From Dipteris shenzhenensis (Eukaryota > Polypodiophyta > Polypodiopsida > Gleicheniales): DNA of 64,000 nucleotides. How positions within the stretch are numbered: position 1 is the stretch's first letter; every line of letters begins with the position of its first letter. Position numbers and translations under genes: made by a program. The notes beneath the pieces are model-generated. The model had not been told where the DNA came from, did not search any database, and saw nothing but the letters and a program-made list of their open reading frames with translations. Shown here in pieces: positions 49,708-62,089 of this stretch. The DNA lies in assembly GCA_047967505.1 (NCBI GenBank), contig CM106541.1; one strand, written 5' to 3'.

Positions 49708-50210
49708 GCAAAATCTATATCTAGAATAATAAATAGAGCTTGACAAGATAAAAGAAATAAATAGAGTTTGTCAAGATAAAGAAATGGTTCAATAACTAAA
49801 GCTAGAATTTGACAAGATAAAAGAAATGGTTCAATAACTGAAGGAGACTTCAGTAGGAATGTGAATAAGGAACAAAAACTTTAATGATATTGATAAATTG
49901 GACCTAAAGGGAGGGCCTCAACAAGAATGAATTTGTACTATTATGTATGTAATTTTCATCTTCTCTCCATACTCTTTTTTAACTATCTTTGAAAGCTACA
50001 CAATTTTGAGGTTGCTTGTTGCAAATATGTTGTTTTGATCTTTCTCTCCATTTTATTTGTAAGAAGCTTTGCAAAGTATAATGAGAATAACCACACGTTG
50101 AAGAAACAAAAATCCCTTTTTCAAACAATGAAGGAAATAAACTTAAAAGAACATTGTAGATGAAACTATCCAAGACCTTACAAAGTCATTGAGTGCACAT
50201 GGTCTCTTAG
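49708..50210. repeat. Direct repeat copy B, about 503 bp
   Basis: This partner of 48816-49229 is longer because GACAAGATAAAAGAAAT recurs three times between 49741 and 49840. It ends GAGTGCACATGGTCTCTTAG. Confidence 0.8.
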
Positions 50211-50223
50211 GACTAAGAAATTC

Positions 50224-50302
50224 AGGTGAGCGGAACTAGGCGAGTGGTGATAGTTTAGGCGAGTGGACCTAGGCGAGCAATTGCAGTTTAGGCGAGTGGA
50301 AT
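50224..50302. repeat. Short GGCGAGTGG repeat cluster
   Basis: Four near-copies of TAGGCGAGTGG or TAGGCGAGC lie within 80 bp, in otherwise AT-rich sequence. Confidence 0.75.
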
Positions 50303-50756
50303 AGAGTAGCCTGAGTACATACAACATATGGCTAAAACTCAACCTCAAGCATTTTCACATATATAACTCTACTCTTATCCATTTCTACTCCATTTGGTTC
50401 ATGTATTTGTCATGGACTTATTTAATTAATGTTTTTCACATTTGTCTGTACATTGTATTGAACTTTGCATCCATACTGACAAAATATTTATGAAAACCAA
50501 CAAAAATCCGCTTTAGTTTATCAAGTCATATAATATCATCCAATCATTCACTTCTAATCTGTAACTAAATGCAATCCATAAATCGTCTATTGAAATGCAA
50601 TCTGCATAACTAAATAGAAGAGGCATTGAAGCCTACATAAACCAAAAAACCCACAAAAACCCAAAACTGCCAAGGTGCTGGCATGGTCGTGGCCTTCTAC
50701 AAAGAAGTTATCTCTCTTGTGAGGGCAAGCCTCACCTCTTGCATCTTCAACATAGG

Positions 50757-53700
50757 CTAATGGGTAAACCTATATTGCTCTGAATCAAGGCCAAAGGCTC
50801 GCATAAACACAAAATAAATATGCTTGCAAGCCAAGTATGATTTTCTAGCTCTTGCCCTTTCTTTAAAGTCTGGACACATCCAACTTGGGCTCTCCTTTAT
50901 CGACACTTCATATCGGGAAGAGCCAATTGATTTGCTGTTGATGCTTTCTATCACAAAATCTTCATGCTCACCAAGCTTCACCACCTTCCTCTCTACCACA
51001 TGTGCATTAAAGGTCATTGCAAGATGAATCTTTTGCCATGCTACCTTTGACACTTTTGACCTATAGTATGCATGGGGTGGTGACACACCTAAATCTTATT
51101 GGGCCATGTTTCTGCTTGAACTAGCACATTCATTCCTTTCTTCATTTCCACTAGAGCCTACATTCTCCAACTTGAATCCTACAACTGTGAGATAGTCAAC
51201 CTCTTCTTGTGTAAGGGATGATCCTTCCTACACAAGCCACATATTCGGGATGGTATCTGGTATTGGACTAATGTTGGAGTCAACATTCCATGCATGCATG
51301 CATGTTGTATTGCATAACCACACCCTTTTAGATACTGGCCGGCAGATTTTTCCTTGTAGCAAAGAAACATGGTGCTGGTACTGTCAGGCTGTGTTTTGAG
51401 ATAATCTCATTGCACTTTCTTCTCTCAACTGTCCACCCTAAACACTTTACCCGACTTCCTACATTGGTCCTTCGAATTGCCCAAAATGTGTTTGCCACCT
51501 TTCACTCCACCACCCTTTTCCCATCTTGTTCAGCATGAACTTGTTGACCTTCTGAGCTGGTTTTTGTTCTTTCATGTTCATTGCCTATCAGTATCCTTCG
51601 AGGCCATCCTCTACTTTGCCTAGGTTGGTTGAAATGATCATAATCTGGCCTGTGGCTGTTGGTAGCCTTGTATCCTCCTCGGGTCCACTTACCTTTACTG
51701 GTTTTCTTCTCTTTTGGATAGTCTCCCAACCACCTTCAAGGTATGTTCTCTCATTGTATGGAGGGGATCCAACTATCTCATCCCTAATGTGATGTGTACC
51801 ACTTGTGTGTCTTGCCCTCTCTCGCTCTCTATTGTAGGGTTGCTATGGATGGACCATGTCCTATGTGTCTTCCCTCATCATATGCATTTTGCTTTGTACT
51901 TTGGATAATTGCATTGCATAGATCGCTATAACTGCAGCATCATATAGAGAGATCTTTGTTTGAACCCTTCTCCTACTAGCCAACTATGGTGTTTTGCTTC
52001 TGAGAGATTCACAGTTGGTATTGGGGTTGCTCCAGGGCTTTGGATTGCCTACAAACGATGTCAATCCACAATTATATCTCAAGTGTCACTTTTATTACAA
52101 AAATTAAACAACATCCTATTCTACTTGTGTCCCTTACTGCTCCTTCAAAATTTCCCCAATGTTGAATTCTTACTCCCCACCAATGAGCCAACTCTCCATG
52201 TAACGTAGCTCGACTACTAAAACAGTTCCTTGCCTCCAAAATGCACATATCTCTTCAAATAGTTGGTCTACCTCCTCCCTTGTTTGACTCGAATGCCATC
52301 ACTCACATAACTCCTTGTGCTCCACACGATGTCCAGTTGCTACATATGCCTGGTGTCGATGCAAACTTTGCTCCCAGTGGAAGAGGCATGACCGCTCCCT
52401 TCCTTCTATCTCACGACCCCCATTGAATACATGTCATACTGTGAACCACCCTGCTTGTGCTTCATCAACCATAAAATTTGCTTTCAAATAGCTGGACCGT
52501 ACCATGACCTAGTTAAGGTTCTCCTAGAAGAGTATTTGTGCATCTGTGTCCTCTTCTTTCATTTCACATGTGGCTATATTGAGCACATCCCACAAGCTAT
52601 AATACAAAGAATAGAATACAAGATCAGCATGCAACATGTAGCAAACAAACGTATGGGAAAACCGTAGCAAATTATTGAATATTATGCCTTGGATCATAGA
52701 CATGACAAGCAAAAGTGCTCCAACCAACCACTCTCCATGTGTGATCAACAAACATCACTCCGCTTATCTTCAGATCACTGAAACCATCACGATTCATGTG
52801 ATTAACTATGTCAACCCGTGAAGCTAGACCCTTTGTGGACATTTTGAACACAAAACCTATTTCCTCCTCAAACCCTTGTCTTGGAAATCGGCTACAGTGA
52901 AAGAAGTCATAAATGTATTTTCGTTTCAGCTCCAAGATACTGTCTAGCCCTTCATTGCTAGGTAAAGTTGTCCTTTTTGCCTTCCTAACAATGTCTTTCA
53001 GCATGGTTAAAATAAAGGTAGAAAACCCATTTATCATCGAAAACTTCCAAACACCAAGAAAGAAAAATACAAAGGATTTTGAGATACCTGCGCATTTTTG
53101 CTAGAGGTTCCAATTCTTCCAGAATGTTGTACAAATCAACATCGCCAAAATGAGACTCAAGAGGCCTTTTAGAATTCATTACCATTTCTTCTATTAGTCT
53201 TTGTGTTACATCCATTTGTATTTTCCTTGTTCTAGTAGTGCAATTTGATTGCACGGCTTCTTGCACCAATGATGTTATCTTCATCAAGTTCTTCCTTGAT
53301 GTTCCAACTTGTACTTTATGTGCATGCATGCCTCCATGTATCATCAACCGAGTGAATGTTGCATCATGGGGCATGACTTAGTGAGATGTATTCTGGCACA
53401 CACTAATATACATAGGTACTTTCTTGCAAAAATGGCACCTCAGGGACCCTCAATCCTTAACAGAGGGCACCATGCTGACATCAGACTTCTTTCCCAATAG
53501 ACCTTTGAAAAGTGCATCATTCTTCATTCCACTGCTCAACAATTTTGGACACAATGGATTGTCACATTCAAAGGCACCTGCACATGAAGATTTGCTAATG
53601 GTGCCTTCAAATGCAATATTGCAAGTTATAGGCTTTGTCCACGTGGTCATCGTATTTGAGCTCCATACCCCCCATTGGTCAATCTGCTCTTTGGAGGGGC

Positions 53701-54469
53701 AGATCAAAGACACAATCTCCATTATACTCTCTTGGGAGCTCATCCACCTGCATAATGCGCCCGCTCCTTCTCACTAATGTCACTATTGTTGATAGACAAT
53801 GAGAAACGATGTATTCTACAACACTGGTCCCCTTTGATCTTGCACTTTTACTTGTGGAGGGTTCATCCTCTTTTGTGAACAATATCTCATCATAAATAGT
53901 TTCAAAAGGAGCCCGACTAGATGAGGCAACCTTGTCTACACTTGTTTTCCATGCAGGCCTAGAGGAAGATACAGTTCCAATAGATGTGCGAGCTTTACTT
54001 CCAGGTGATTTCATAATATTTATTGGTGTGAGAGAACTGGACCTCGACATTCTGGATGCCCACTCTACTATAGACATTACTTGGATTGCCTCGTCATCGT
54101 CCTAAATACTCACAAAACATTTATCATCGCTATATTCATCATCCTCGACATATATGTTGTGTGGATCACTTCTAGCCATTGTCGGTGAGGATGTCCTCTC
54201 TGTGGTGGACACCATATATACTTGTTAGACAAGCTTGAATCCACAATGAAATGTAAACCTCCTTCCATGTCGGTGTGCTCCACCATAGGGACCAGAGTTT
54301 GGCCACAAACAGTATCAACAATCACAGCATTGAGTCCATCAAATATGGGGCCTATAGGAAGCTTATTAACCAAGAAACTTTTGTTCACAACACACTTTCC
54401 TTCCTTTAATGGGATTTCTACATCTTGCTGCAGGCATTGAGCATCGAATGCAATGGTTGCAATGGCCAT
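50757..54469 (-). pseudogene. Unrecognised coding-like region ending in a SWIM-type zinc-finger-like motif
   Basis: On the minus strand, open segments follow one another at 54469-54110, 54077-53679, 53743-53450, 53374-52985, 53037-52672, 51729-51502, 51370-51179 and 51086-50757. The last ends with SWMCPDF, then about 14 residues, then ACKHIYFVFMRAFGLD. This fits the SWIM pattern CxCx(n)CxH except that Trp replaces the first Cys. SWIM fingers occur in MULE transposases and in some plant zinc-finger proteins. The segment at 51370-51179 ends CGLCRKDHPLHKK. Other segments match no family I know. I could not join them with certain splice sites. It may be a lineage-specific gene, a domesticated transposase or a decayed transposon. 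Confidence 0.35.
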
Positions 54470-54779
54470 TGTAGATGTTTTCTACATAGAAGTTTGCAAA
54501 GGGCATAGTCAAGAGTTGCTAAGGTGAGGGTGGGCAGGGACAACAAGAGAAAAGTACTGTGAGAGGAGGTAAAACCGAGGGCATGGGAGGGGAGGCAAGG
54601 AACTGTGTTGGGAAGGGAGAAAAAGAGAAAGGCAGGGACCAAAAGAGAAGGGCCAAGTACCAAGGGATAGGGGAACAATGCAGCGAGGAATGTGCAAAAG
54701 AATGTTGGAAAAGTGGCTATTGAAGTGACTGTTGGACACTTTTTAAAAATTTTCTCATGCACACAACTCCTCCCTCATG

Positions 54780-55140
54780 ATTCCTTTTTAACTCATGTAG
54801 AAACCTCTCCCTCACTTTTCCAATCTCATCCTCCTCAAATCCCTCTTCCCTCCTCAAATCCCTCCTCCTTAGCCTCTGTCCTCCTTCCTCCCTTGCCTTC
54901 GTCCTCCCTCCTTCCTCCTCAAATCCCTCCTACCTCGGCTTCATCTCCCTCCTCCCTCGCCTCCTTCATCTTGCCTCCTCCCTCACCACTCCACCCTCGT
55001 GGCTCCTCCCTTGGTGCACGGCTCCTCATGCTTGGCTCCTCCTACGACCTCCTCCCTCGATGCGCAGCTCAGAGGTAATTACGCTTCTACCTCCTTCCTT
55101 GCCTTAGTCCTCCCTCCTCCCGAAATGTTCCTCCCTCGCC
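54780..55140. repeat. Polypyrimidine CCTCCCTC-type degenerate repeat
   Basis: The plus strand is dominated by words such as TCCCTCCTC and CTCAAATCCCTCC. Open frames across it are repeat artefacts. Confidence 0.7.
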
Positions 55141-55179
55141 TTCGTCCACTAGAATATGCACCAGTTTGTGAAGAAACCA

Positions 55180-55450
55180 CCATTTGTGCTAGGCACAAAT
55201 GGCTCCTGGCAGAGCCAAATGGCCCAAGAGGGCTTGGTGGTGGCTGAAATGCCATTTAGGCTGGGCACAAATGGCTCTTGGCAAAGTCAAATGGCCGCAA
55301 TGGCTTGGGGCTTGAAAAAATGGCATTTGCATTGGGTGCAAACTGTTTCTTGCAGAGCCAAATGCCCCAGTAGTCCATAGAGCTCCCGAGTGGCTAGCGG
55401 CTTGGTCATTTGCACTGGGCGTAAATGGCTCAGCCCAGAGCCAAATGGAG
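55180..55450. repeat. Four-copy minisatellite with internal inverted repeats
   Basis: Units start CATTTG- or CATTTA- at 55191, 55253, 55324 and 55408. They share GGGCACAAATGGCTC and AGAGCCAAATGG. In unit one GGCTCctggcaGAGCC is a perfect stem-loop. Periods are uneven (62, 71 and 84 bp). Confidence 0.8.
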
Positions 55451-56260
55451 GAGATGCACTTACTTTAGCATCCATACTTAAGCCGGTCGAATTTGACCAA
55501 TTGTTCCTTGTGAAAACTGATACTATTGGAGTAGCTATTAGAGGTGTTTTTAGCCATGAACAATGGCCCATAGCCTATGAATCTATGAAACTAAAAGAAG
55601 TAGAAAGGAACTATTCTACCCATGATCTAGAGTTGCTTGCTATTGTATGTACCTCAAACATTTGGAGGCATTACTTACTAGGGAGAAAATTAAATTTATT
55701 CATAGATCATCAAAGCTTAAAATGGATATTCACATAGCCTGACTTTTATGCTAAGCAAGGAAGGATGGAATGCCACTATTCAACAATATGACTTTGATAT
55801 CAACACAAACCTATATGAGATAATGTAGTAGCTGATGCTCCAAGTCTATGCTATATCAATGCTAAAAAGTCATGGATCCAAGAGATCAAGACTAAATTAA
55901 GGGATGATCCTTACCAATTCTAAGAAAAGAAAGACCCATGGGTCCTAAGTTGAGGCATTATCAATAGAAGGATGGTTTAATGTTTTCAAAGAAATGCGTA
56001 TGTTTTCCTAATATGCTCCAAACTAAGGAGACCATCCTACATGAATTACATGATCCACCCATTGTTGCAGATTTGGGATTTAGAGACCATATGGAGATGT
56101 TAAGAAACATTTTGAATGGCCAGGGATGAAAAGGTGTGTTAGAGATCATGAGCTTAATGTTTGTGGTGTTAGAAGGTAAGACTAAACATATAAAGATCCC
56201 AGGCAAACTTAGCCCTCTTGACATATTTCAATTGAAATGGGAATGTGTACCCATGGAATT
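55440..56260 (+). pseudogene. Ty3/gypsy RNase H and integrase remnant
   Basis: An open stretch to 55737 encodes the RNase H domain: VKTDTIGVAIRGVF, WPIAYESMKL, NYSTHDLELLAIV and WRHYLLGRKLNLFIDHQSL. After a stop, shifted frames continue with integrase zinc-domain and core hints (PYGDVKKHFEWPGMKRCV near 56080-56130). A minisatellite abuts the left side and no LTR is seen. The copy is dead but its RNase H frame is well kept. Confidence 0.8.
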
Positions 56261-57000
56261 TAGGATCCAAAATGATTGATCTCCAAATAATGAGATCTAT
56301 GCAAAATATATAGCAACAACCCCTACAACAATATTTAGCATGGCTTTAATTATTCACCCTAGACATCCTATTTTGAAGAAAATATCCAATGTCTGGAAGT
56401 CTTTGAGGAGTTTGATGCAGCAATTTTGAATTCTGAAACAATTTTGAGCAAAAACTAGTACAATTTGGTTGGGATGGAATGATTTCTCTAAATGGTCACA
56501 TGGATTTGGGTTTAAATGGTATCAGTTTGGTTAGATAACTTAAATGACTTATAGATTTCTAGAGATGTGAAAAAAGTATGAAAAATGGAAAGGAAGCAAA
56601 ATTATCTTGTGCAAGTAGACTCGCTTAGATGGAATGGTTCTTTCCTAAAATGTTGCAGATGGAGTCCAACAATGGACTTGGATCACACTATTCCTTGCAA
56701 TCTCAGTAGAGATTGAAGGAGACTATAGTGTCTGAAGGTCCAGAGGTCACCTCTGGAGCAGTGCCTGCATCTCAGATATCTTCCTTGGAGAGGATCAATG
56801 AGGAAGAAGTGCCCAATCCTCCTACATCAGAAAAAAGTAAGGCATTTGAAAAAATGAAGGGATCAACAGAGAATAGCAGTGGACCACATGAGCTTCAAGG
56901 TAAAAGGTTATGAAATAGTTCAGAATGGTAAAAAATTAATTATGATATCGTTTTGATCATGTGATGCTTTTGGGTATTGAGGTTGATAATTGAATGATTT
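56261..57000. other. Unassigned stretch
   Basis: No recognised gene. A hydrophilic open stretch (56713-56913, EGPEVTSGAVPASQ) lies just before the conserved-looking segment at 57016 and could be part of the same unknown protein. Confidence 0.3.
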
Positions 57001-57015
57001 TCTAAAATTTGTCAT

Positions 57016-57357
57016 TTGCTTAAAGGTAAAGAGGCACGAGATATCTGCCTTCCTAGAGAGCTAAGTAATCGATATGGAAAGCGCATCAAGGTGCACTTGT
57101 TGCAGCAGGTCATGGACACACTCGTTGTCAAGAAAGATACGGAGGTGCCTTTGATACCCTTGTGCAGGCTTGTCATAAACGAGGCCATTAGGATGGTGGG
57201 AGACAATGTAGGTGTCTTGGCAGAGATATTTGACCAGTAGGGGTACATTGATAGCAGGGGTGACTTTTTGGTGTCACTCGGCATCCAGCTGGAGCGAGAG
57301 CTCACTTGGACAGATGAGGATCGACAGCGTGTAGCACAGGCCCTACGTGGGAATTAG
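57016..57357 (+). pseudogene. Unrecognised conserved-looking segment with one in-frame stop
   Basis: The plus-strand frame gives a compact, plausibly folded sequence (KEARDICLPRELSNRYGKR, then INEAIRMVGDNVGVLAEIF). A TAG at 57238-57240 interrupts it, and it continues in frame with GYIDSRGDFLVSLGIQLER to a stop at 57358-57360. The composition is unlike random intergenic frames here. I do not recognise the family; retroelement gag-like or virus-derived sequence is possible. Confidence 0.35.
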
Positions 57358-57539
57358 TAAACCATCAATTTGATAATGAAGTGGATACGAGACCAGATTG
57401 GGCGAACCTAAAGGGAAATAAATTTTTGGTTTAGGATGGAAACCATCGACTCAAGGCATGGTTAGGGATGATAAACACAAGTATGTTCTTTTGCATTTAG
57501 TGTATGTAAATTTTATTTCTAGCATGTGTTTTTCTTTTT

Positions 57540-57800
57540 GCCTTCTAAATCTTTGCCAAATTTTTTGAACAGAGCCCTCATAGATATGAGGTCAATTTGG
57601 AATCACTATCCGTGGTAATCTTACGTGGCAATTCTCCAATCAGGTACCAATACCTGATAAATAAGCGAGCTTCGTCTTTTGTGCTAGCTCTCTGTTTGCA
57701 TGAAATAAGCATACAAATTTTCTAAAATGATCAACAATCGTTAGACATTGAGTGTTTCGCGTACCTACAAATGTGGGAAGGGGTCCCATAGAATCCTCCT
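57540..57800 (-). pseudogene. Degenerate Ty3/gypsy integrase core fragment
   Basis: On the minus strand, DSMGPLPTF, then TIVDHFRKFVCLF, matches the start of a gypsy integrase core (DFVGPLP...VVDRFSK). Further on a SDSKLTS-like segment corresponds to SDRDPKFTS, in another frame. Stops and shifts are present, and no neighbouring RT or LTR is seen. Confidence 0.55.
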
Positions 57801-60800
57801 AATGTAAAGATTATCTAAAAGAAAATCTATCCAAGAGCAAACATCTTAAACACTTACAACCTTTGTGTATCTTTTTTTTAAACTCCTAAAATGTTCCCCT
57901 GCTATACTCTAAACCCCCCCCTCAAACCTTGCTCCCGATTCCCTAATTAACCCCGACTATACATCTCCTAATTCTCCTCTATAATAGTTTATAGCACCCT
58001 CGGACTATCTCTGCTATATAAAACCCCCCTGTGGTCTTGCTTAGCACCTACCTCTATTCTATCACCTGTGTACTTCCTCACAGCTCGCCATCGTGATGTT
58101 GGAGTGTTGACAAAAATCAAGTATTAAAGCCTTCGCAAAGATGGATGCTTAAGTGTGTTGAGTTGTATGTCAGAGAGTTAATTCTTTGGTCTACAAACAC
58201 AAGTGGGTGCTCATGAAGGTTGTGGTATCTCATAGTAGTAGCCTTTGGTCTATGTGAGGGAGTGGTGTCAACGTTTTTACTTATTATAATGAGATAAATA
58301 TTCTATGAGTTATATTTCTAAAAAACTCCTTTGAACTTATGGACCATCAACCCAATGAGTCCCCCTAGAACTCTGGAGCTTGGAAGAATGAGTTCGCCCT
58401 AGAAACTCTCTATGATTGAACAAGATTTAGCATGCTCAATGAAATATAGGCTCTTGGTACTACACTTCATTCGAATAAAAATGGAGGTGGAGCTACCACT
58501 TGAGCCAATTATGGTTTGCTCAAAACCTTTAAAAAACACGTTGAACTGCTTGATTGTGTCCATTCAACTTTGCATTATGCTTTTGAATATGAATGCCCTC
58601 CAATGTGTGATGTATTTTGAGGATGAACTAAGATATGGAAATGATGATTTCCCCCATATCCAATGGTGAGAACTCTTACAGAAGATTCCAATTGTAGTCG
58701 ATAATATAGACAAATTAGTTGGTGCAAATTCAATGTAAGTAATGGTTCTTGATGCACTCTACGTTGGCTAGACCACAACTAAGAGTTAAACTCCATGAGT
58801 AGGTATACCCACTATTTCAACTTGATGGTTATGCCAGCATGGGTGGTTGGTGAGGACTCTGCTAAGTTTAAAAAATAATCTATCTAAACATCCACTCAAA
58901 GTCTTGGAGACTATGGCTTGAAGATTGGCGATTAGATTTGCACCTGATGGGAGTGAAGATTAGGTCCAAATTATTAATGATGGGCTATATGGCTATATGG
59001 ATTTGGCTTGAAGTTTTGGCTTGAAGTTGACAGGCATATCCCAGCTTTGAAGATTGAATATCAATTGAGAATTATTGTAGCTAATGAGAGTGAGTTTGGG
59101 CCTCAAGATATACTGAGTGTTAGAGGTTAAAGTTTGATCACACTAAAGCTTGGTTATAAAGGTTCTAACACTAAAGTTTGACAATAAAGAACTTGCCTCT
59201 AGGCTTGGCTCAAAAGGTGATTTCCACCAACTCCAACCTTATATCTATGACTTGGATTTTGGGTTTTGAATTCTTCCTAATTGTGGTGTTCAAGGGTGTT
59301 CTACACTTGATCTTGCTCAATTTTCTTATTTTCAAGTTCCATTTTTGTGCCAACACCTACAAACTCCAGTTGGCCAGGCTTGTCCCAAGCTTTGAATACT
59401 ATGGGACCATTAGGCATAGGACCACACATTTCTTGGGACAAGGCCATTTGTTCTTTGGTATCTACATAACACGGTTAGTACATACAAGAAACAATGTGGC
59501 AACATGCATCTTACATGTGTGTTTGTTAGGCAACATGCATTTTATAGGTGAGTAGTCTAGTGTAGTGAAATGAAAACTCTTGAAGGCTCTAAGTTTTAGG
59601 TGCACAATGAGTGCATCCCTCAACTACAAAACCTAATGATGTTTTACCGTCTTTCTTTCAACTCAATGTAGATGGATGAGCATTCACATAGCCATGCCTA
59701 GTTGGTGAGTAAACAATTGTGTTGGGTTGATTGATTCAAAGAGATCCTTAATTGATTGAGTCTAACTTGCACCTCAAAATATAGCTTTGCAATTGATTCT
59801 TACGGTTGGATCAAGACCTTAAACATAAATTAAATCAAAAAATGGATTGTTCTTTGAGGTAGACAAGACACTGCTTGATTAAAGTCATAAAATACCACCT
59901 ATTGAATGCCTTTGGCAACACTTATGAAATGCTCTTATGAATACATTAAACCAATAGACCACATCCACTCGACTTTGCCTTGTGCTTTTGACTATCATTG
60001 CCCTCCATTGTGTGTCCTATCCTAAGAAGTCACAGATCCTAGAGATAGAATGGACTAAGATATGGAATAATGATCTTCCCAACATACAATAGTGGAAACT
60101 CTTGTACATACTTCCCTTTATAGTTAGGGGGAAAGGCAAGTCTATCATTGGTGTAGATTTGATAAACTAATGGTGGTTGTTGGTGCATTCTAACCTCAAT
60201 GACACCTGAACTAAGAGATAGGTTCCATAAATGCCCACAACCACGATAATGGCTTGATGATTAGGCTCATGGCTAGTTGGTCATGATTCTCAAGGGTGTG
60301 AAAAACTAATCCATCTAACTATTTTCTTGGAGTCTTAGAGATTATGGCATTGAAAATTCTCTATCAGATCCATACCTACAAGAGTGGACATTAGATCCTA
60401 GTTGTTAAGAATGGGTAAGCAATGTCAGCAAGATCAAGTGTAGAACACATTAAACACCATAAACAAACAAAGGTCAACCCAAAAAACATCCCCAACGAGG
60501 CCTTGGCATGTGCATGAGAGCATTTGACGGCATAAGTACAATTCGAAGCCTCCCAATATGAAATTTGAAAGCATCCAAAGCCTAGAATTAGGAAGCATAC
60601 ACATCCAAAACCCAAATCTGATATCTCATTCTCAAAGCACAAATGTGTGCATTCAAACAATCCCAAATCAAGCAAGATGCTCTTTACAAGTCCAAATCTA
60701 AAAGTCATAATTACAAGACCAAAAGTTAGTGGTCATCACTTTTTTAAGTTGCATCCAAAGGCTGCTCCTTTGGTGCCAAACTTTGGTGCAAAACTTTGAT

Positions 60801-62089
60801 AACTAGGCTTTTGTGATCAAGCTTCAGCTTCTAAATCTTGTATATGAGAATATATTCATTCAAGCAGCAAAATCTTATACTATTGAGAAATTTTAAAGAA
60901 ATATGTCTCATCCCACACTTGGAAACTTGAGCCTTTGAATCATGTCCCAAGTGTCATCTATGAAGTGGATCCAACTCCCATATATGAAAATAACCCTTGT
61001 AGTCTCTATTTTCTTTGTGCAATGGTGGTTCCCAACTACAATTTTGATCCTACACTTGATCCTATTGTCCTTGTATTTATATTTTCTCCCTTGAATTACA
61101 ACTTTATCTCTATCAACATCCCACTTTTTATCCTCTCTAGCATTACGAATGTGCTTCGTGCTTTTCCTTCTGTGTTTGCATTGCATTTTGATGGATCTCC
61201 ATCCACAATTGTGTGAGTGCTCTAGGACATCACTATTTTTAAGAGCTACATACTTGGGCTAAGAAGGCGAAAATGAATGACTAAGGCATGATTTTTATCT
61301 CTGTCACCTACCCAACAAGCCTTGCATTATTATGCTAGATTGAGCATGAAATATATAAAATGCTTTTTAATTTGCATTTTCCTTCCTCAGTTGTAGGAAA
61401 AGCATGGGAACAACGTTAATTCCTCTATTTCTACCTACACCTAGTATTATGCTTCTTTTGCATAATTTCAACCTCTTGTTGTATCTCTGTCATCTTTTTT
61501 ACTTTAGAGAAGACTAATTCCATACTTTGCTTGGCTTGAGTTTTATGGAATCTATGCCATAGACAAGATCCTCAAATTTTCAATCTTTGAAGACAAGATC
61601 AATTTTGTGCAAGATGGCCCTTCACCTCCTTAAAAGTCCAGATAAGTAATGAACACATTGAGTGATAGTATTGAAAACATTTTGGGCCTTTTTAGACAAG
61701 GTCAATCTTGTGCAAGATTTCCCTATATCTCCTTGAAGTCCATGTAGGTAGTGAAAACATTGAGTGCTAGTAAGACATTCAAATCTTCAGGAAGAAAAGA
61801 CCATCGCTTGATATTTTTACATATCCTCTTGTAGAATGGCCATTTCAAGATTACAATGTTTGTGTTATGATGTAAAAGTTTTAAATAGTTCTTAGAAATT
61901 AGACAATGCCAGTTGATCAGTCTCTAATCCATGTAGTAACCCAAATTTTCAACTATTTCTTAGAAATTATAGCATGGGGGAGTTACCCAAAGTTAGAATA
62001 GGTATTGGGAGAAGTTTGCCTATCTTTATTATCAAGGGTGCTTTGTTTTACTTTAATCTTTAGTATCGAGGGTGCTTTCCCCTCAATTA
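57801..62089. other. Unassigned AT-rich sequence
   Basis: No gene is recognised. A diverged repeat links 58560-58740 with 59960-60170 (shared TTTGCCTTGTGCTTTTGA- and AAGATATGGAA-type words). Many short phrases based on GGCTTGAAGTT recur near 58990-59030. Confidence 0.3.
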
